Shown one piece after another: positions 1 to 8,504 of a DNA stretch of 64,000 bases. The position numbers were made by a program, and so were the translations under genes. Source of the DNA: Bosea sp. 124 (GTDB lineage Bacteria > Pseudomonadota > Alphaproteobacteria > Rhizobiales > Beijerinckiaceae); contig NZ_PZZM01000001.1 in NCBI RefSeq assembly GCF_003046175.1, positions 4,109,001 through 4,173,000 on the forward strand, given 5' to 3'. Position 1 is the stretch's first letter. Each line of letters begins with the position of its first letter. Under the pieces are notes generated by a model. That model ran no database searches. It was not told where the DNA came from and saw only the letters and a list, made by a program, of their open reading frames with translations.

Positions 1-513
1 GGCGAGCGGGGGAAGGAGTGAAGCGGATCGCGATGCAGGGCGATTCTGGCGGTAGCCGTTCGATTCCGCCAAGGCCGCGCCGGTTGCGGCCGATCGCGCG
101 CGTGGGGCTGGTGCGGGCCGCTTCCGGGCGGCCTGGCGTCACCTTGGAGCCCGCGCGCTCAGTGGAAGCAAGAGCTGTCGAAGCAAGAGCTGCGAAGATC
201 AGACGAAAAGGCGTGCGACATTTCAGCCGGCTTCCGAATCAGTAAAATGGCCTGAACGGGCTTGAAGGAAGTTCGAATCGCCCCGAGACTTGCTCCAGAA
301 TGAGACTTTTTTGTTCGCGACTGATATTTCTTGACACTGCCGCTGGGTGATGCGCTGAAAAAATGCACTATTTGGACATTTATTTTGCAGAAAATTGCCG
401 GCTTTGCATCGGAAATGGCTTTAAATAAAAATTTAACACATCTTTAACGTTGGCACGGAAGCTGCTACCTCGTCCCCGCGGCTGCAGGATTTGGGTCAAA
501 GGGAAATTAGGAG
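1..513. other. gene-free upstream region
   Basis: I see no convincing gene here. A 75-codon open frame begins at 18 but its composition (Arg/Pro/Ala-rich, no domain) looks like chance reading of GC-rich DNA. A 15-bp tandem duplication (gaagcaagagctg core) lies at 165-194. From about 300 the sequence turns unusually AT-rich for this window, up to about 450, and ends in the sigma-54-type promoter listed separately; an AT-rich, bendable stretch upstream of such a promoter fits an activator or IHF region, but I could not pick out a specific site. Confidence 0.5.
450..466 (+). promoter_or_regulatory. putative sigma-54 promoter of the glucan operon
   Basis: The sequence TTGGCACGGAAGCTGCT matches the RpoN -24/-12 consensus (TGGCAC-N5-TTGC) with one mismatch, C for the first T of the -12 box. 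The -24 GG is at 452-453 and the -12 GC at 464-465, exactly 12 bp apart as required. It lies about 50 bp before the start of the first gene of the exopolysaccharide operon, with AT-rich DNA upstream. If real, transcription needs an enhancer-binding activator, which is not in this window. Confidence 0.6.
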
Positions 514-1743
514 GTGGGTCTCCGCGCAATCAAACTACTGACGGGTGTAGCCATTGTGGGCGTCGGGGTTGTTGCGGCTTCGAACGGCACGCTGTTTTCC
601 CAAGAGAACGATGCCGTGATCAACGGTAAGCTGATCAATCTCCGGGCGAGTTCCGAAGGTCCCGTCAGCATCGGGGCATTGCCCTTCGGCGCGCCGGTTT
701 CACAAGGCGAGGTCGTCGCCGCGGTCGCTCCCTCGCCGTACAGGTCCGCCCGCGAGAACGAGCGCGCGACGGCTGGCGAAATTGCCGGGCTCGAGGCACA
801 GATCGCCTCGCTCGAAGCGCTGGCCAGCGAAAAGGTCCGCCAGGCAGAGCTCTACAGGACGGGGCGGATCAGCCATCTCGAAGCGAAGATCGGCGAGACG
901 AAGGATTCCGTGCTGATCGCGCGTGAAAAGGAAAAGCAGGCGGCCGCCTTCCTCGCGCGGCAGGAAGACTTGTATCGGCGCAAATACGTCGCGGATACCG
1001 TGCTGGTGAGCGCGCAGTCGGCAGCCACATCGTCGCGGCTGGAGCGCCAGATTCTCGAGAAGCGCATCGTCACGCAAACCGTGGAACTCAATGCGGCGCG
1101 CCAGGGTACGAATATCGGCGATGGCTACAACGACACGTCCTATTCGATGCAGCGGGCCGACGAACTCACGATGCGGCTCGGCGATCTGAGGGCCGACCTG
1201 CTCCGGAAGCGGATCGGGAACCAGCAGGCCAGCCTCGATGGCGTCATGACACGCAGCACGTTCGCATCTGCCGCCGAGCCGCCGCGCCCGGTGACGTCCC
1301 CCGTCGACGGCAAGGTCTGGCGGGTTCTGATCAATCACGGCGACGTCGTGCGCTCGGGCGAAAATGTCCTGCAGGTGATCGACTGCGCGTCGTTGTTCGT
1401 GACCGTCGACGTGACGAACCGGACACTCGACAAGGTCACTGTCGGCCAGCATGCGGTCTTTTCCGATGACTCGAACGGTTCGATCGGCGGAAAGGTGATT
1501 TTTGCCGGCAAGGCCGATGACGGTTTCGACATGGTCGTCAACGGCGCACTTTCGCCGCGCCGGGCCGAGAACGCGCGTGCCAGGATTGTCGTCGCCCTGA
1601 AGCCCAGCGCGGCGGACCAGGCGCTCTGCCCGGTCGGCCTGAAGGGCCGTCTTTCGTTTTCGGATCAGCCGCAGGCCGTCTCGTCGCTCAATTCGCAGCG
1701 CCGGATGAGCCTGGACCTCACGACGCGGGCCAACGCGAGCTGA
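514..1743 (+). CDS. HlyD-like membrane-fusion (adaptor) protein of glucan operon
   Basis: A 409-residue protein with a single N-terminal hydrophobic segment (about residues 8-24) and no other membrane span. A long Ala/Glu/Arg-rich coiled-coil region (about 85-235) is followed by a barrel-sandwich (lipoyl-like) segment near PVTSPVDGKVWRVLINHGD, the layout of HlyD/EmrA periplasmic adaptors. It precedes a GT2 glucan synthase by 149 bp on the same strand. In Sinorhizobium the mixed-linkage beta-glucan operon bgsBA has the same order, adaptor-like BgsB then synthase BgsA, so a role in moving the polymer across the periplasm is inferred. Start: GTG at 514 follows an in-frame TAG, but AGGAG at 509-513 touches it, so a later start (for example GTG 556) is possible. 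Confidence 0.75.
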   Translation: MGLRAIKLLTGVAIVGVGVVAASNGTLFSQENDAVINGKLINLRASSEGPVSIGALPFGAPVSQGEVVAAVAPSPYRSARENERATAGEIAGLEAQIASLEALASEKVRQAELYRTGRISHLEAKIGETKDSVLIAREKEKQAAAFLARQEDLYRRKYVADTVLVSAQSAATSSRLERQILEKRIVTQTVELNAARQGTNIGDGYNDTSYSMQRADELTMRLGDLRADLLRKRIGNQQASLDGVMTRSTFASAAEPPRPVTSPVDGKVWRVLINHGDVVRSGENVLQVIDCASLFVTVDVTNRTLDKVTVGQHAVFSDDSNGSIGGKVIFAGKADDGFDMVVNGALSPRRAENARARIVVALKPSAADQALCPVGLKGRLSFSDQPQAVSSLNSQRRMSLDLTTRANAS

Positions 1744-1892
1744 CATCGGATAGCGGCAAGAAGCCAGAGCGGGTTGCGGCAGGATAGCGGTTTCCGCTTG
1801 TCCCATCCCGCTGGTCTGCGAGTTTTAGATTTTCGGTCGATGACGAGATCAGCCCTCTTTGACGCAGACTTTCGGGGGCTGGTCGCATCGCC

Positions 1893-3836
1893 ATGGAGCT
1901 GACGTCTCTTGCGCCCGGTCTGCTGACGATCGGCATTCTGACGATTGCGCTGCCGTTTCTGGACGGAAACACAAGCCGCGGCCGGATTCTGCCGTGCGGG
2001 TTGTGCATCTTCCTGGTCCTGCGCTACGTCATCTGGCGCGTCACCGAAACGATGCCGCCGTTTGAGCCGACATTCGGCTCGCTCTGGGCATACCTTTTTC
2101 TCGGCGCCGAGCTTCTGAGCGCGGCCAGTTGTCTGCTCTTTCTCGTATTCCTGCTCCGTACGCGCGATCGTCGCGACGAATCGCTCGTCAACCAGCGATG
2201 GGTGACGACGCATCGACCGGCCGTCGACATCTTCATCGCGACTTATAATGAAGAAGAGGCGATCCTCGACCGGACGATCCTCGCGGCCAGCCATCAGGAT
2301 TACGGCCCGGTCAGGGTCTTCGTGCTGGACGATGGACGCAGAGCCTGGCTCGGCGAACTCTGCGCCAGGCGCGGCGTGCACTATGTGACGCGGCCGGACA
2401 ATGCGCATGCCAAGGCCGGCAACATGAACCATGCGCTGGGCTTCGTCGCCACACTTGGCGAGCCGGCCGAGCATATCGCCATCCTCGATGCCGACTTCGT
2501 GGTTCAGCCCGACTTCGTCCGCAAAGCGCTGGCCCTGTTTCACGATCCGAGCGTCGGCTGCGTGCAGACGCCGCAGCATTTCTTCAATGCGGACCCTTTG
2601 CAGCATGGTTTCCGCTCCGGCACGCGCTGGCCGGACGAGCAGCGCTTCTTCTTCGACATGCTGCTCGCCTCGAAGGACGCCTGGGGCGTCGCCTTCAGCT
2701 GCGGCACATCGTCGATCTGCCGCCGGAAGGCCGTCGAGGAGATCGGCGGATTCCCGACGGAGAGCGTGACCGAGGACATGCTGCTGTCGATCAAGCTGCG
2801 GCTCAAGGGATGGAAAACCGTCTATCTCAATGAGCGCCTGAGCATGGGGCTCGCCCCCGAGGGCCTGCAGGAATACATCACCCAGCGTGGTCGCTGGTGT
2901 CTCGGCTTCATGCAGATTTTCAGAAGCCCGTGGGGGCCGTTCGCCGACAACAAGCTGTCGATCATCGACAGAATCTCGATGTTCGACGCGTTCCTGTATT
3001 GGAGCTTCACCTTTCCGTTCCGGATCATCTGCCTGATGACGCCGGTCGTCTATGCGCTGACCGGAGCGGTCATCATTTCGACGACGACCGATGGCATCTT
3101 CATCTATGCCCTGCCGACATTGCTGGCCCAACTGATCGTGCTGCCCTGGGTTTCCCGCGGGCGGTGCCTGCCGATCCTCTCGGACGCCAGCCAGCTCCTG
3201 ATCGCGACGACCGCGATCAAAGCCACCTGCATCGGGCTGTTCGGGTCGCGCGACCAGAAGTTCAAGGTGACGGCCAAGGGCGGGGACCGCAGCCGGACCG
3301 TGGTCCAGTGGGGGCTGATGCAGCCGTTCCTGATCATGATCGCGCTGACGGTCGCGGCGCTGACGTACTATGCCTTCTGGTCCGGCGAATATGCCATGAC
3401 GGAGGGATGGAACGTGGCGTGGGTCTTCTGGACGTATTACAGTCTGCTCGTCCTGATCGTTGCCTGCATCACCTGCGTCGAGCTGCCGCGATCGCCGGAA
3501 GAGCGCTTCGCAACCACGGAGACCGCGGAGATGCGGCGCGGCGACACAACGAGCGTGGCCCGGCTTCTGGAGCTTTGGCCCACGGGCGCGCAGCTTCGAG
3601 ATGAACAGGGGCTGGTCGCCGGCGAGCGGGTGTCGCTCGATATCGAGGGCATCGGCCCGGTCGCCGGCAGCGTCGCGAAGGTAGGGCAGGGCAGTGCGGA
3701 AATCCTGTTCGACCCGATGCCCGGCATGCGTGACCAGATGCTGCTGAAGCTGTTCTCCGGCCGTTACCAGTCGGCTCCCGACGAGACCTCCTATATCGAC
3801 CTGTTCCGGGGCCTCGGTGCGCGACTCCTGACATGA
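1893..3836 (+). CDS. GT2 processive beta-glucan synthase, cellulose-synthase-like, PilZ-like tail
   Basis: A 647-residue inner-membrane glycosyltransferase family 2 enzyme of the cellulose/curdlan/mixed-linkage glucan synthase group. It shows the full processive motif set: DDG at 146-148, DAD at 199-201, TED ending at D295 and QRGRW at 331-335. Hydrophobic spans lie at the N-terminus (about 5-90) and after the catalytic domain (about 365-535). The C-terminal 110 residues look like a PilZ beta-barrel, but the c-di-GMP motif is degenerate (RSPEER instead of RxxxR, WPTG where DxSxxG is expected). Length, motif set and the adjacent adaptor resemble BgsA, the c-di-GMP-activated mixed-linkage glucan synthase of Sinorhizobium; cellulose or curdlan synthesis remains possible. 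The stop overlaps the next start (ATGA). Confidence 0.85.
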   Translation: MELTSLAPGLLTIGILTIALPFLDGNTSRGRILPCGLCIFLVLRYVIWRVTETMPPFEPTFGSLWAYLFLGAELLSAASCLLFLVFLLRTRDRRDESLVNQRWVTTHRPAVDIFIATYNEEEAILDRTILAASHQDYGPVRVFVLDDGRRAWLGELCARRGVHYVTRPDNAHAKAGNMNHALGFVATLGEPAEHIAILDADFVVQPDFVRKALALFHDPSVGCVQTPQHFFNADPLQHGFRSGTRWPDEQRFFFDMLLASKDAWGVAFSCGTSSICRRKAVEEIGGFPTESVTEDMLLSIKLRLKGWKTVYLNERLSMGLAPEGLQEYITQRGRWCLGFMQIFRSPWGPFADNKLSIIDRISMFDAFLYWSFTFPFRIICLMTPVVYALTGAVIISTTTDGIFIYALPTLLAQLIVLPWVSRGRCLPILSDASQLLIATTAIKATCIGLFGSRDQKFKVTAKGGDRSRTVVQWGLMQPFLIMIALTVAALTYYAFWSGEYAMTEGWNVAWVFWTYYSLLVLIVACITCVELPRSPEERFATTETAEMRRGDTTSVARLLELWPTGAQLRDEQGLVAGERVSLDIEGIGPVAGSVAKVGQGSAEILFDPMPGMRDQMLLKLFSGRYQSAPDETSYIDLFRGLGARLLT

Positions 3837-4903
3837 GCGCAGGATTACGGGCGACACGCAGATCTGCCCCCGCGATCTGTCTGGGACTGTATCTCGCGGC
3901 CGCCGTGATGCCCGGGGTGGCGAGAGCCGAGGCGTCTCGCGCGCCGACGACGGCGTTCGCCGTCGCAGCTTCCGATTTCCTCGCCCGTTTCGTCACTGCG
4001 GAGGGCCGTGTCGTCGACGATTACAACGGCGCCGTCAGCCATAGCGAGGGGCAGGGCTATGGGATGCTGGTTGCAGCGCTGACGGGTGATCGCGCGGTGT
4101 TCGACCGGATCTGGTCCTGGACGCGGCGCATCTTGCTGATCCGGGCGGACGGCCTGGCAGCCTGGCGCTGGGTGCCGAATACCTCGCCGCCTATCGCCGA
4201 TCAGAACAATGCGACCGATGGCGACCTCCTGATCGCCTGGGCCCTTATCGAGGCACAGGAGCGCTGGCCGGGTTCCTACGGCCAGGAGGGGCTGAAGCTC
4301 GCGCAGTCCGTGGCCAAGGGGATGGTGTTCGAGCGTTCGGGCAGAACCCTGCTGCGCCCCGCAGCAGCCGGCTTCAATGCGGCAGAGCGCCAGGACGCTC
4401 CGGTCGTCAATCTGTCCTACTGGGTGTTTCCTGCCCTTTTGCGCCTGTCGCAGGTCGATCCCGCAGGGCCATGGGCCGGATTGATCAAGAGCGGGCTCGA
4501 ACTGATCGACAGCAGTCGCTTCGGCCCGTCCGGACTTCCGAGCGACTGGATCTCGATTAAGGCCGAGCCGGCGCCCTCCGCGCATGAGCCGGCGCGCTTC
4601 GGCTACGATGCCGTCCGCATCCCGCTCTATCTGATCTGGGCGTTTCCGGAGGAGCGCCTCCGGGCCGGCAGGCTTGCCGGTTTCATCAGGGATGGCGAGC
4701 CTCAGGTCATCGACCTTCCGAGCGGTCGCCCGACCGGCTCCTTTGGCGGCAGCGGCTTCAAGATGCTCGCATCGCTCCTGCGATGCGAGCCTGCGCGCGC
4801 CATGCCTCATGAAAAGACGTTGTCCTCCGATTTCTATTATCCGGCGATCATCGGTGTGCTCTCGCTTTATGCGGAGAGTTTGCAGCCTGCCTGCCAAGGC
4901 TAG
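3833..4903 (+). CDS. GH8 family endoglucanase / lichenase, exported
   Basis: A 356-residue glycoside hydrolase family 8 protein. A signal peptide is visible (about residues 1-32, ending near GVARAEA). Family motifs are SEGQGYGM, which carries the general-acid Glu, and NATDGDLLIAW, which carries the conserved Asp. GH8 includes cellulases (BcsZ), licheninases and chitosanases. Its start codon overlaps the synthase stop by 4 bp, so the two are translationally coupled, and it probably trims or edits the nascent glucan in the periplasm. A lichenase activity would fit a mixed-linkage product, but substrate cannot be read from the sequence. This is the last gene of the operon; the next gene is convergent. 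Confidence 0.88.
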   Translation: MSAGLRATRRSAPAICLGLYLAAAVMPGVARAEASRAPTTAFAVAASDFLARFVTAEGRVVDDYNGAVSHSEGQGYGMLVAALTGDRAVFDRIWSWTRRILLIRADGLAAWRWVPNTSPPIADQNNATDGDLLIAWALIEAQERWPGSYGQEGLKLAQSVAKGMVFERSGRTLLRPAAAGFNAAERQDAPVVNLSYWVFPALLRLSQVDPAGPWAGLIKSGLELIDSSRFGPSGLPSDWISIKAEPAPSAHEPARFGYDAVRIPLYLIWAFPEERLRAGRLAGFIRDGEPQVIDLPSGRPTGSFGGSGFKMLASLLRCEPARAMPHEKTLSSDFYYPAIIGVLSLYAESLQPACQG

Positions 4904-4955
4904 GCGACGGGCGCGAGCGGCAGGCAGGACGACGGGCGTGGGGCTTCCAGGTCCG

Positions 4956-5969
4956 TTACGACGTCAGGCCGAACTCGCGCGCCAGCCTCTCGTAGTTGCG
5001 CAGGCGCAGGACCGGATCGTCGAGGAAGTCCTGGATCATGAACTCCTGAACGCCGGTGATCTCGGCCATGCGCTGGAGTCTCGTCTTCACCTCTGCGGGC
5101 GTACCGACGAGATAGACCGGCCAGTCTTCCTCTCCGGCGGGAACCATGCCGCCCATGATCGCGACGGCTTCGTCGAAGCTCGGCAGATTCTCGACCATGA
5201 TCCGATCGGGGCTGCGGCGCAGCCTGAACACCGCCCGGACCGGCATGGCGAGACGCTCGGCCTCTTCCTGCGTTTCGCCGATGATGACGCGGACGGCGAT
5301 GAAGGCCTGCGGCGCGGCGATGCCTGCAGCATGAACGGAGGGTCGAAAGGCCGCGCGATAAGCCGCCATGGAGTGCGGTGCCTGCTCCGGCTTATGGAAG
5401 GCGCTGCAGGCAAGGCCGAGGCCGAGCGTGGCGGCGCGCCGCGCGCTCTCCTCGCTGACGGCGAGGATCCAGGGCAGCGGCCCGGGCGGCTCGTCGCGCA
5501 TGATGCCGATGCCGTGGAAGGGCGACGATTCCGGCAGGTCGTTGCCGAGCCAGCCGATCAGCTCCTCGACGCGCTCGGCCTGGTCGTCCGGAAGCTCGGC
5601 TTCACGCAGCCGTTTCAGGGCGGTGTCGGCGAGAGGGCCCGCCGTCGCGCGCCCGATCCCGACATCGATGCGGCCCGGAAAGAGCGCGTTCAGCGTCCGC
5701 ATCGCCTCTGCCACCTTGTAGGGGCTGTAATGGTTGAGCAGGACGCCGCCGACGCCGATGCGGATGCGCGAAGTGGCGCCGGCGAGCGCTGCCGCGAAGA
5801 CCTCCGGAGCCGGGTTGGCCTCGAAGGCGACGTCGTGATGCTCGACGACCCAGTAGCGGGTGAAGCCGAGGCGTTCGACCTGCTGCGCCATCGTGATCGC
5901 GGTGCGCAGCGCGCCGCCCGAGGTCGAGCCTCTGGGCACGACGAGCGGATCGAGAATCGAGAGTTTCAT
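4956..5969 (-). CDS. LLM-class flavin-dependent monooxygenase (MsnO8-type)
   Basis: A 337-residue luciferase-like FMN monooxygenase of TIM-barrel fold. The N-terminus LSILDPLVVPRGSTSGGALR and the RYWVVEHHD motif are characteristic of the MsnO8 subgroup. Such enzymes use FMNH2 and oxygen; substrates are mostly unknown, with sulfonates and related sulfur compounds being common in the superfamily. It is the last gene of an operon with an SsuABC/TauABC-like importer, 55 bp after the binding protein gene, which suggests it oxidises the imported compound. No dedicated flavin reductase sits in the operon; candidates in the window are at 18.4 and 47.8 kb. Confidence 0.85.
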   Translation of the reverse strand: MKLSILDPLVVPRGSTSGGALRTAITMAQQVERLGFTRYWVVEHHDVAFEANPAPEVFAAALAGATSRIRIGVGGVLLNHYSPYKVAEAMRTLNALFPGRIDVGIGRATAGPLADTALKRLREAELPDDQAERVEELIGWLGNDLPESSPFHGIGIMRDEPPGPLPWILAVSEESARRAATLGLGLACSAFHKPEQAPHSMAAYRAAFRPSVHAAGIAAPQAFIAVRVIIGETQEEAERLAMPVRAVFRLRRSPDRIMVENLPSFDEAVAIMGGMVPAGEEDWPVYLVGTPAEVKTRLQRMAEITGVQEFMIQDFLDDPVLRLRNYERLAREFGLTS

Positions 5970-6024
5970 GAAACCGGCCGGGTTGGCGAAAGGGGGCGCC
6001 GGCCACGGGGCCGGCGCCGGCGAG

Positions 6025-6981
6025 TCATTTCAGTGTGAAGGCGAGGGGCGCGATCAGGCTCGTCTTGAGATCGAGCGCCTTCGCCTTGGGCAGCATGCCG
6101 GCCTCGATCATGAACGACTGGTCCTCGGTCAGATTGGCGACATCGGCATCGGTCATGGCAGGGGTGAAATCGTAGAGCGGCAACTGGGTGCGCGCGTCCT
6201 CGACCGAGATCTTCTGCTCCTTGGCCGCGATCGCGAGCGCCTCGTCCGGGTTCTTCGCCATGAAGTCGAGCGCCTTGCGGTGGGCGGCGAAATAGGCGGC
6301 GACGAGATCGGGGTGCTGTTCCAGGAAGGCCGTGCGGGCGCCGATCACGGTCGTCGGCTTGATCAGGCCGTCGCCGCTGGTCAGGGGACGACCGCCGGCT
6401 TTCTCGACCAGGGTGACGTTGGCGCCGGCCAACGTCGCGACGTCGACCTGACCGGCAAGGAGGGCGGCGCGAGCCGCCGGCAAATCCATGTTGATGTATT
6501 CGACATCGGCGAGCGTCAGCTTCTGCGACGCCAGGGCGGCGACGAGAAGCTGGTTCAGCACTGTGCCCTTGGGGCCGGCGATCTTCTTGCCCTTGAGATC
6601 GGCGAGCTTTGCCGGGCCATCGGCGCGGGTCATCAGGAAATAGGCCTTAGGCGAGCGGGCATAGGCGGCGACGACCTTGAGGGGCACGCCATTGGCGGCG
6701 GCCAGGATCGCCGAGGTGCCACCGAGCACGCTGGCGATGTCGATCTCGCTGGCCGCGATCGCCTGGGTCTGCTGCGCGCCGGAGGTGATCTCGGGGCTCT
6801 CGACCTTGATGCCGAACGGCGCGAAGGCTTCGTCGAGGAAGCCCTTCTCGCGCATTACGATGGACGGCACGTTGAAGGGGGCGGTGACATAGGTGATGCG
6901 CACGGTCTTGGGCTTGTCGGCGGCGGCGGCCGGACCGAGCAGCAACGCGGCGGCGAGGCCGATGGAGGCGAAGAGTTTCAT
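6025..6981 (-). CDS. ABC transporter substrate-binding protein, NitT/TauT (SsuA) type
   Basis: A 318-residue periplasmic binding protein. It has a classic signal peptide (about residues 1-21, ending PAAAA-D) and the two-lobed NMT1/SsuA-like fold, with motifs VREKGFLDE-like near residue 45, AASEIDIASVLGG and PKGTVLNQLL. The family binds nitrate, taurine, alkanesulfonates, thiamine precursors and other small molecules; the ligand cannot be told from sequence. It follows the ATPase gene by 19 bp in the importer operon. Confidence 0.88.
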   Translation of the reverse strand: MKLFASIGLAAALLLGPAAAADKPKTVRITYVTAPFNVPSIVMREKGFLDEAFAPFGIKVESPEITSGAQQTQAIAASEIDIASVLGGTSAILAAANGVPLKVVAAYARSPKAYFLMTRADGPAKLADLKGKKIAGPKGTVLNQLLVAALASQKLTLADVEYINMDLPAARAALLAGQVDVATLAGANVTLVEKAGGRPLTSGDGLIKPTTVIGARTAFLEQHPDLVAAYFAAHRKALDFMAKNPDEALAIAAKEQKISVEDARTQLPLYDFTPAMTDADVANLTEDQSFMIEAGMLPKAKALDLKTSLIAPLAFTLK

Positions 6982-7000
6982 GGCGGGCTCCTGCGGGATG

Positions 7001-7747
7001 TCAGGCCGGTTCGGCCGGGGCGGGTGAGGGGGTGTCCATCAGCCTGGCGAGGATGCGCCGGCGATGCAGATTGGCTTCGGGGGCTGTCGGGTCGCGGGGA
7101 TGAGGCAGGTTGAGGGTTTCGCGGCCGACGACGCGTCCGGCCTGCATTTCCAGCACCCGCTCGCCGAGCAGTACGGCCTCCTCGACGTCATGCGTCACGA
7201 AGACGATCGTCGGGCTGCGGCGCTGCCAGATCGCGACGAGCTCGTTCTGCATGGCGCGCCGCGTGAAGGCGTCGAGGGCGGCGAAGGGTTCGTCGAGCAG
7301 CAGCAGTTGCGGCTCGAGTACGAGGGCGCGGGCAATGGCGACGCGCTGCGCCATGCCGCCCGAGAGCTGGTTGGGCATCGCGCCGGCGAAGGCCGCGAGG
7401 CCGACGAGCGCGAGAGCCTCGGCGCAACGCGCGTCGATCACGGCCGGAGGCAACCGGCCGGGCAGGCCGAAACCGACATTGCCGCGGACATCGAGCCAGG
7501 GCATCAGCCTGGCCTCCTGGAAGACGACGCCGATGCGCGGCGGGCCGTCGCCGCCACGGCGGATCGTGCCCTCGCTCGGGGCCTCCAGCCCGGCGAGCAG
7601 GCGCAGCAGCGTGGTCTTGCCGCAGCCGCTGCGCCCGACCACCGTGGTGAAGGAGCCCGCGGGAAAATCGAGGCTGATATCGGCGAGCGCCGTCACCTCT
7701 GCGCCGTCGACGCGGTAGCGGCGGCCGATGCCGGCGAGCTCAAGCAC
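7001..7747 (-). CDS. ABC transporter ATP-binding protein (SsuB/TauB type)
   Basis: About 248 residues. Walker A GRSGCGKTT, signature LSGGMAQRVAIARAL and Walker B LLLLDEPFAALD are intact, so this is a functional importer ATPase. I chose the GTG at 7747 because it is preceded by GGAG about 7 bp upstream and overlaps the end of the permease gene by 8 bp, as expected for a coupled operon; the longer frame to 7771 would lie inside the permease coding sequence. It energises the permease at 7740-8504 with the binding protein at 6025-6981. Confidence 0.88.
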   Translation of the reverse strand: MLELAGIGRRYRVDGAEVTALADISLDFPAGSFTTVVGRSGCGKTTLLRLLAGLEAPSEGTIRRGGDGPPRIGVVFQEARLMPWLDVRGNVGFGLPGRLPPAVIDARCAEALALVGLAAFAGAMPNQLSGGMAQRVAIARALVLEPQLLLLDEPFAALDAFTRRAMQNELVAIWQRRSPTIVFVTHDVEEAVLLGERVLEMQAGRVVGRETLNLPHPRDPTAPEANLHRRRILARLMDTPSPAPAEPA

Positions 7748-8504
7748 GGGCCATCTCCAGATCGCTCGCAAGCCAGGGCGCCAGCCGCCGGATCGCGAGG
7801 CGCAGCAGATGATCGGCGAGGAGGCCGAGGACGCCGATGACGAGGATACCCGCCAGCACGATGTCGGTGCGGGCCAGGTTCTCGGCGTCGACGATCATGT
7901 AGCCGAGCCCGGCGGAGGAGGCGATCAGCTCGGCGCCGACGAGCGCGCGCCAGCTGTAGCCGAGCCCGATGCGCAGGCCGACGACGATCGCCGGCAGAGC
8001 CGAGGGCAGCACGATGCGGAGCATGGTCTCGGCCCGCGAGAAGCCGCAGACGGTGCCGACATCGATCAGCTTGCGGTCGACCGCGGCGAAGCCGCCGCGC
8101 ACGCCGAGGAAGATCGGGAAGAAGCAGGACAGCACGATGATCCCGATCTTCTGCGCCTCGCCGATGCCGAGCCAGAGCATCAGCAGCGGCATCAGCGCCA
8201 GCGGCGGGATCTGGCGCAGGAATTCGAGCAGGGGCTCGAAGCCGGCGCGCAGCGGCCGGCTCAGCACGAAGAGCAGCGCGAGCGGCACGGCCAGCGCGAT
8301 CGCCAGCCCGTAGCCGAGCGCCACGCGCCTGAGACTCACGAGGCTGTGCCGGACGAGCTCGCCGGAGGCGACGAGATCGCCCATCGTCTCGGCGACGGTG
8401 CCGGGCGCCGGCAGCAGGAAGGCGCTGACCCAGCCGGAGCGGCTGGCCAGCCACCACAGGCCGACAGCGGCGGCGAAGACCGCGATGGTGATGGGGCGGG
8501 GCAA
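7740..8504 (-). CDS. ABC transporter permease (SsuC/TauC type)
   Basis: A 254-residue inner-membrane permease with about six hydrophobic spans and the EAA-like loop near SCFFPIFLGVRGG. It belongs to the BPD_transp_1 family used for sulfonate, taurine and nitrate import. It is the first gene of the four-gene operon. The apparent start is TTG at 8504 with no strong Shine-Dalgarno sequence, so the true start is uncertain; no better ATG is available close by because the following residues already form the first membrane span. Confidence 0.85.
   Translation of the reverse strand: MPRPITIAVFAAAVGLWWLASRSGWVSAFLLPAPGTVAETMGDLVASGELVRHSLVSLRRVALGYGLAIALAVPLALLFVLSRPLRAGFEPLLEFLRQIPPLALMPLLMLWLGIGEAQKIGIIVLSCFFPIFLGVRGGFAAVDRKLIDVGTVCGFSRAETMLRIVLPSALPAIVVGLRIGLGYSWRALVGAELIASSAGLGYMIVDAENLARTDIVLAGILVIGVLGLLADHLLRLAIRRLAPWLASDLEMARA

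Noticed and set aside
18..245. 75-codon frame at the left edge
   Set aside because: No ribosome site, biased composition, internal 15-bp duplication; not credible as a gene.
1665..3857. Long antisense open frame (730 codons) opposite the GT2 synthase
   Set aside because: Arg/Asp/Pro-rich shadow of a GC-rich gene on the other strand; no domain and no ribosome site, while the plus-strand frame has all catalytic motifs.
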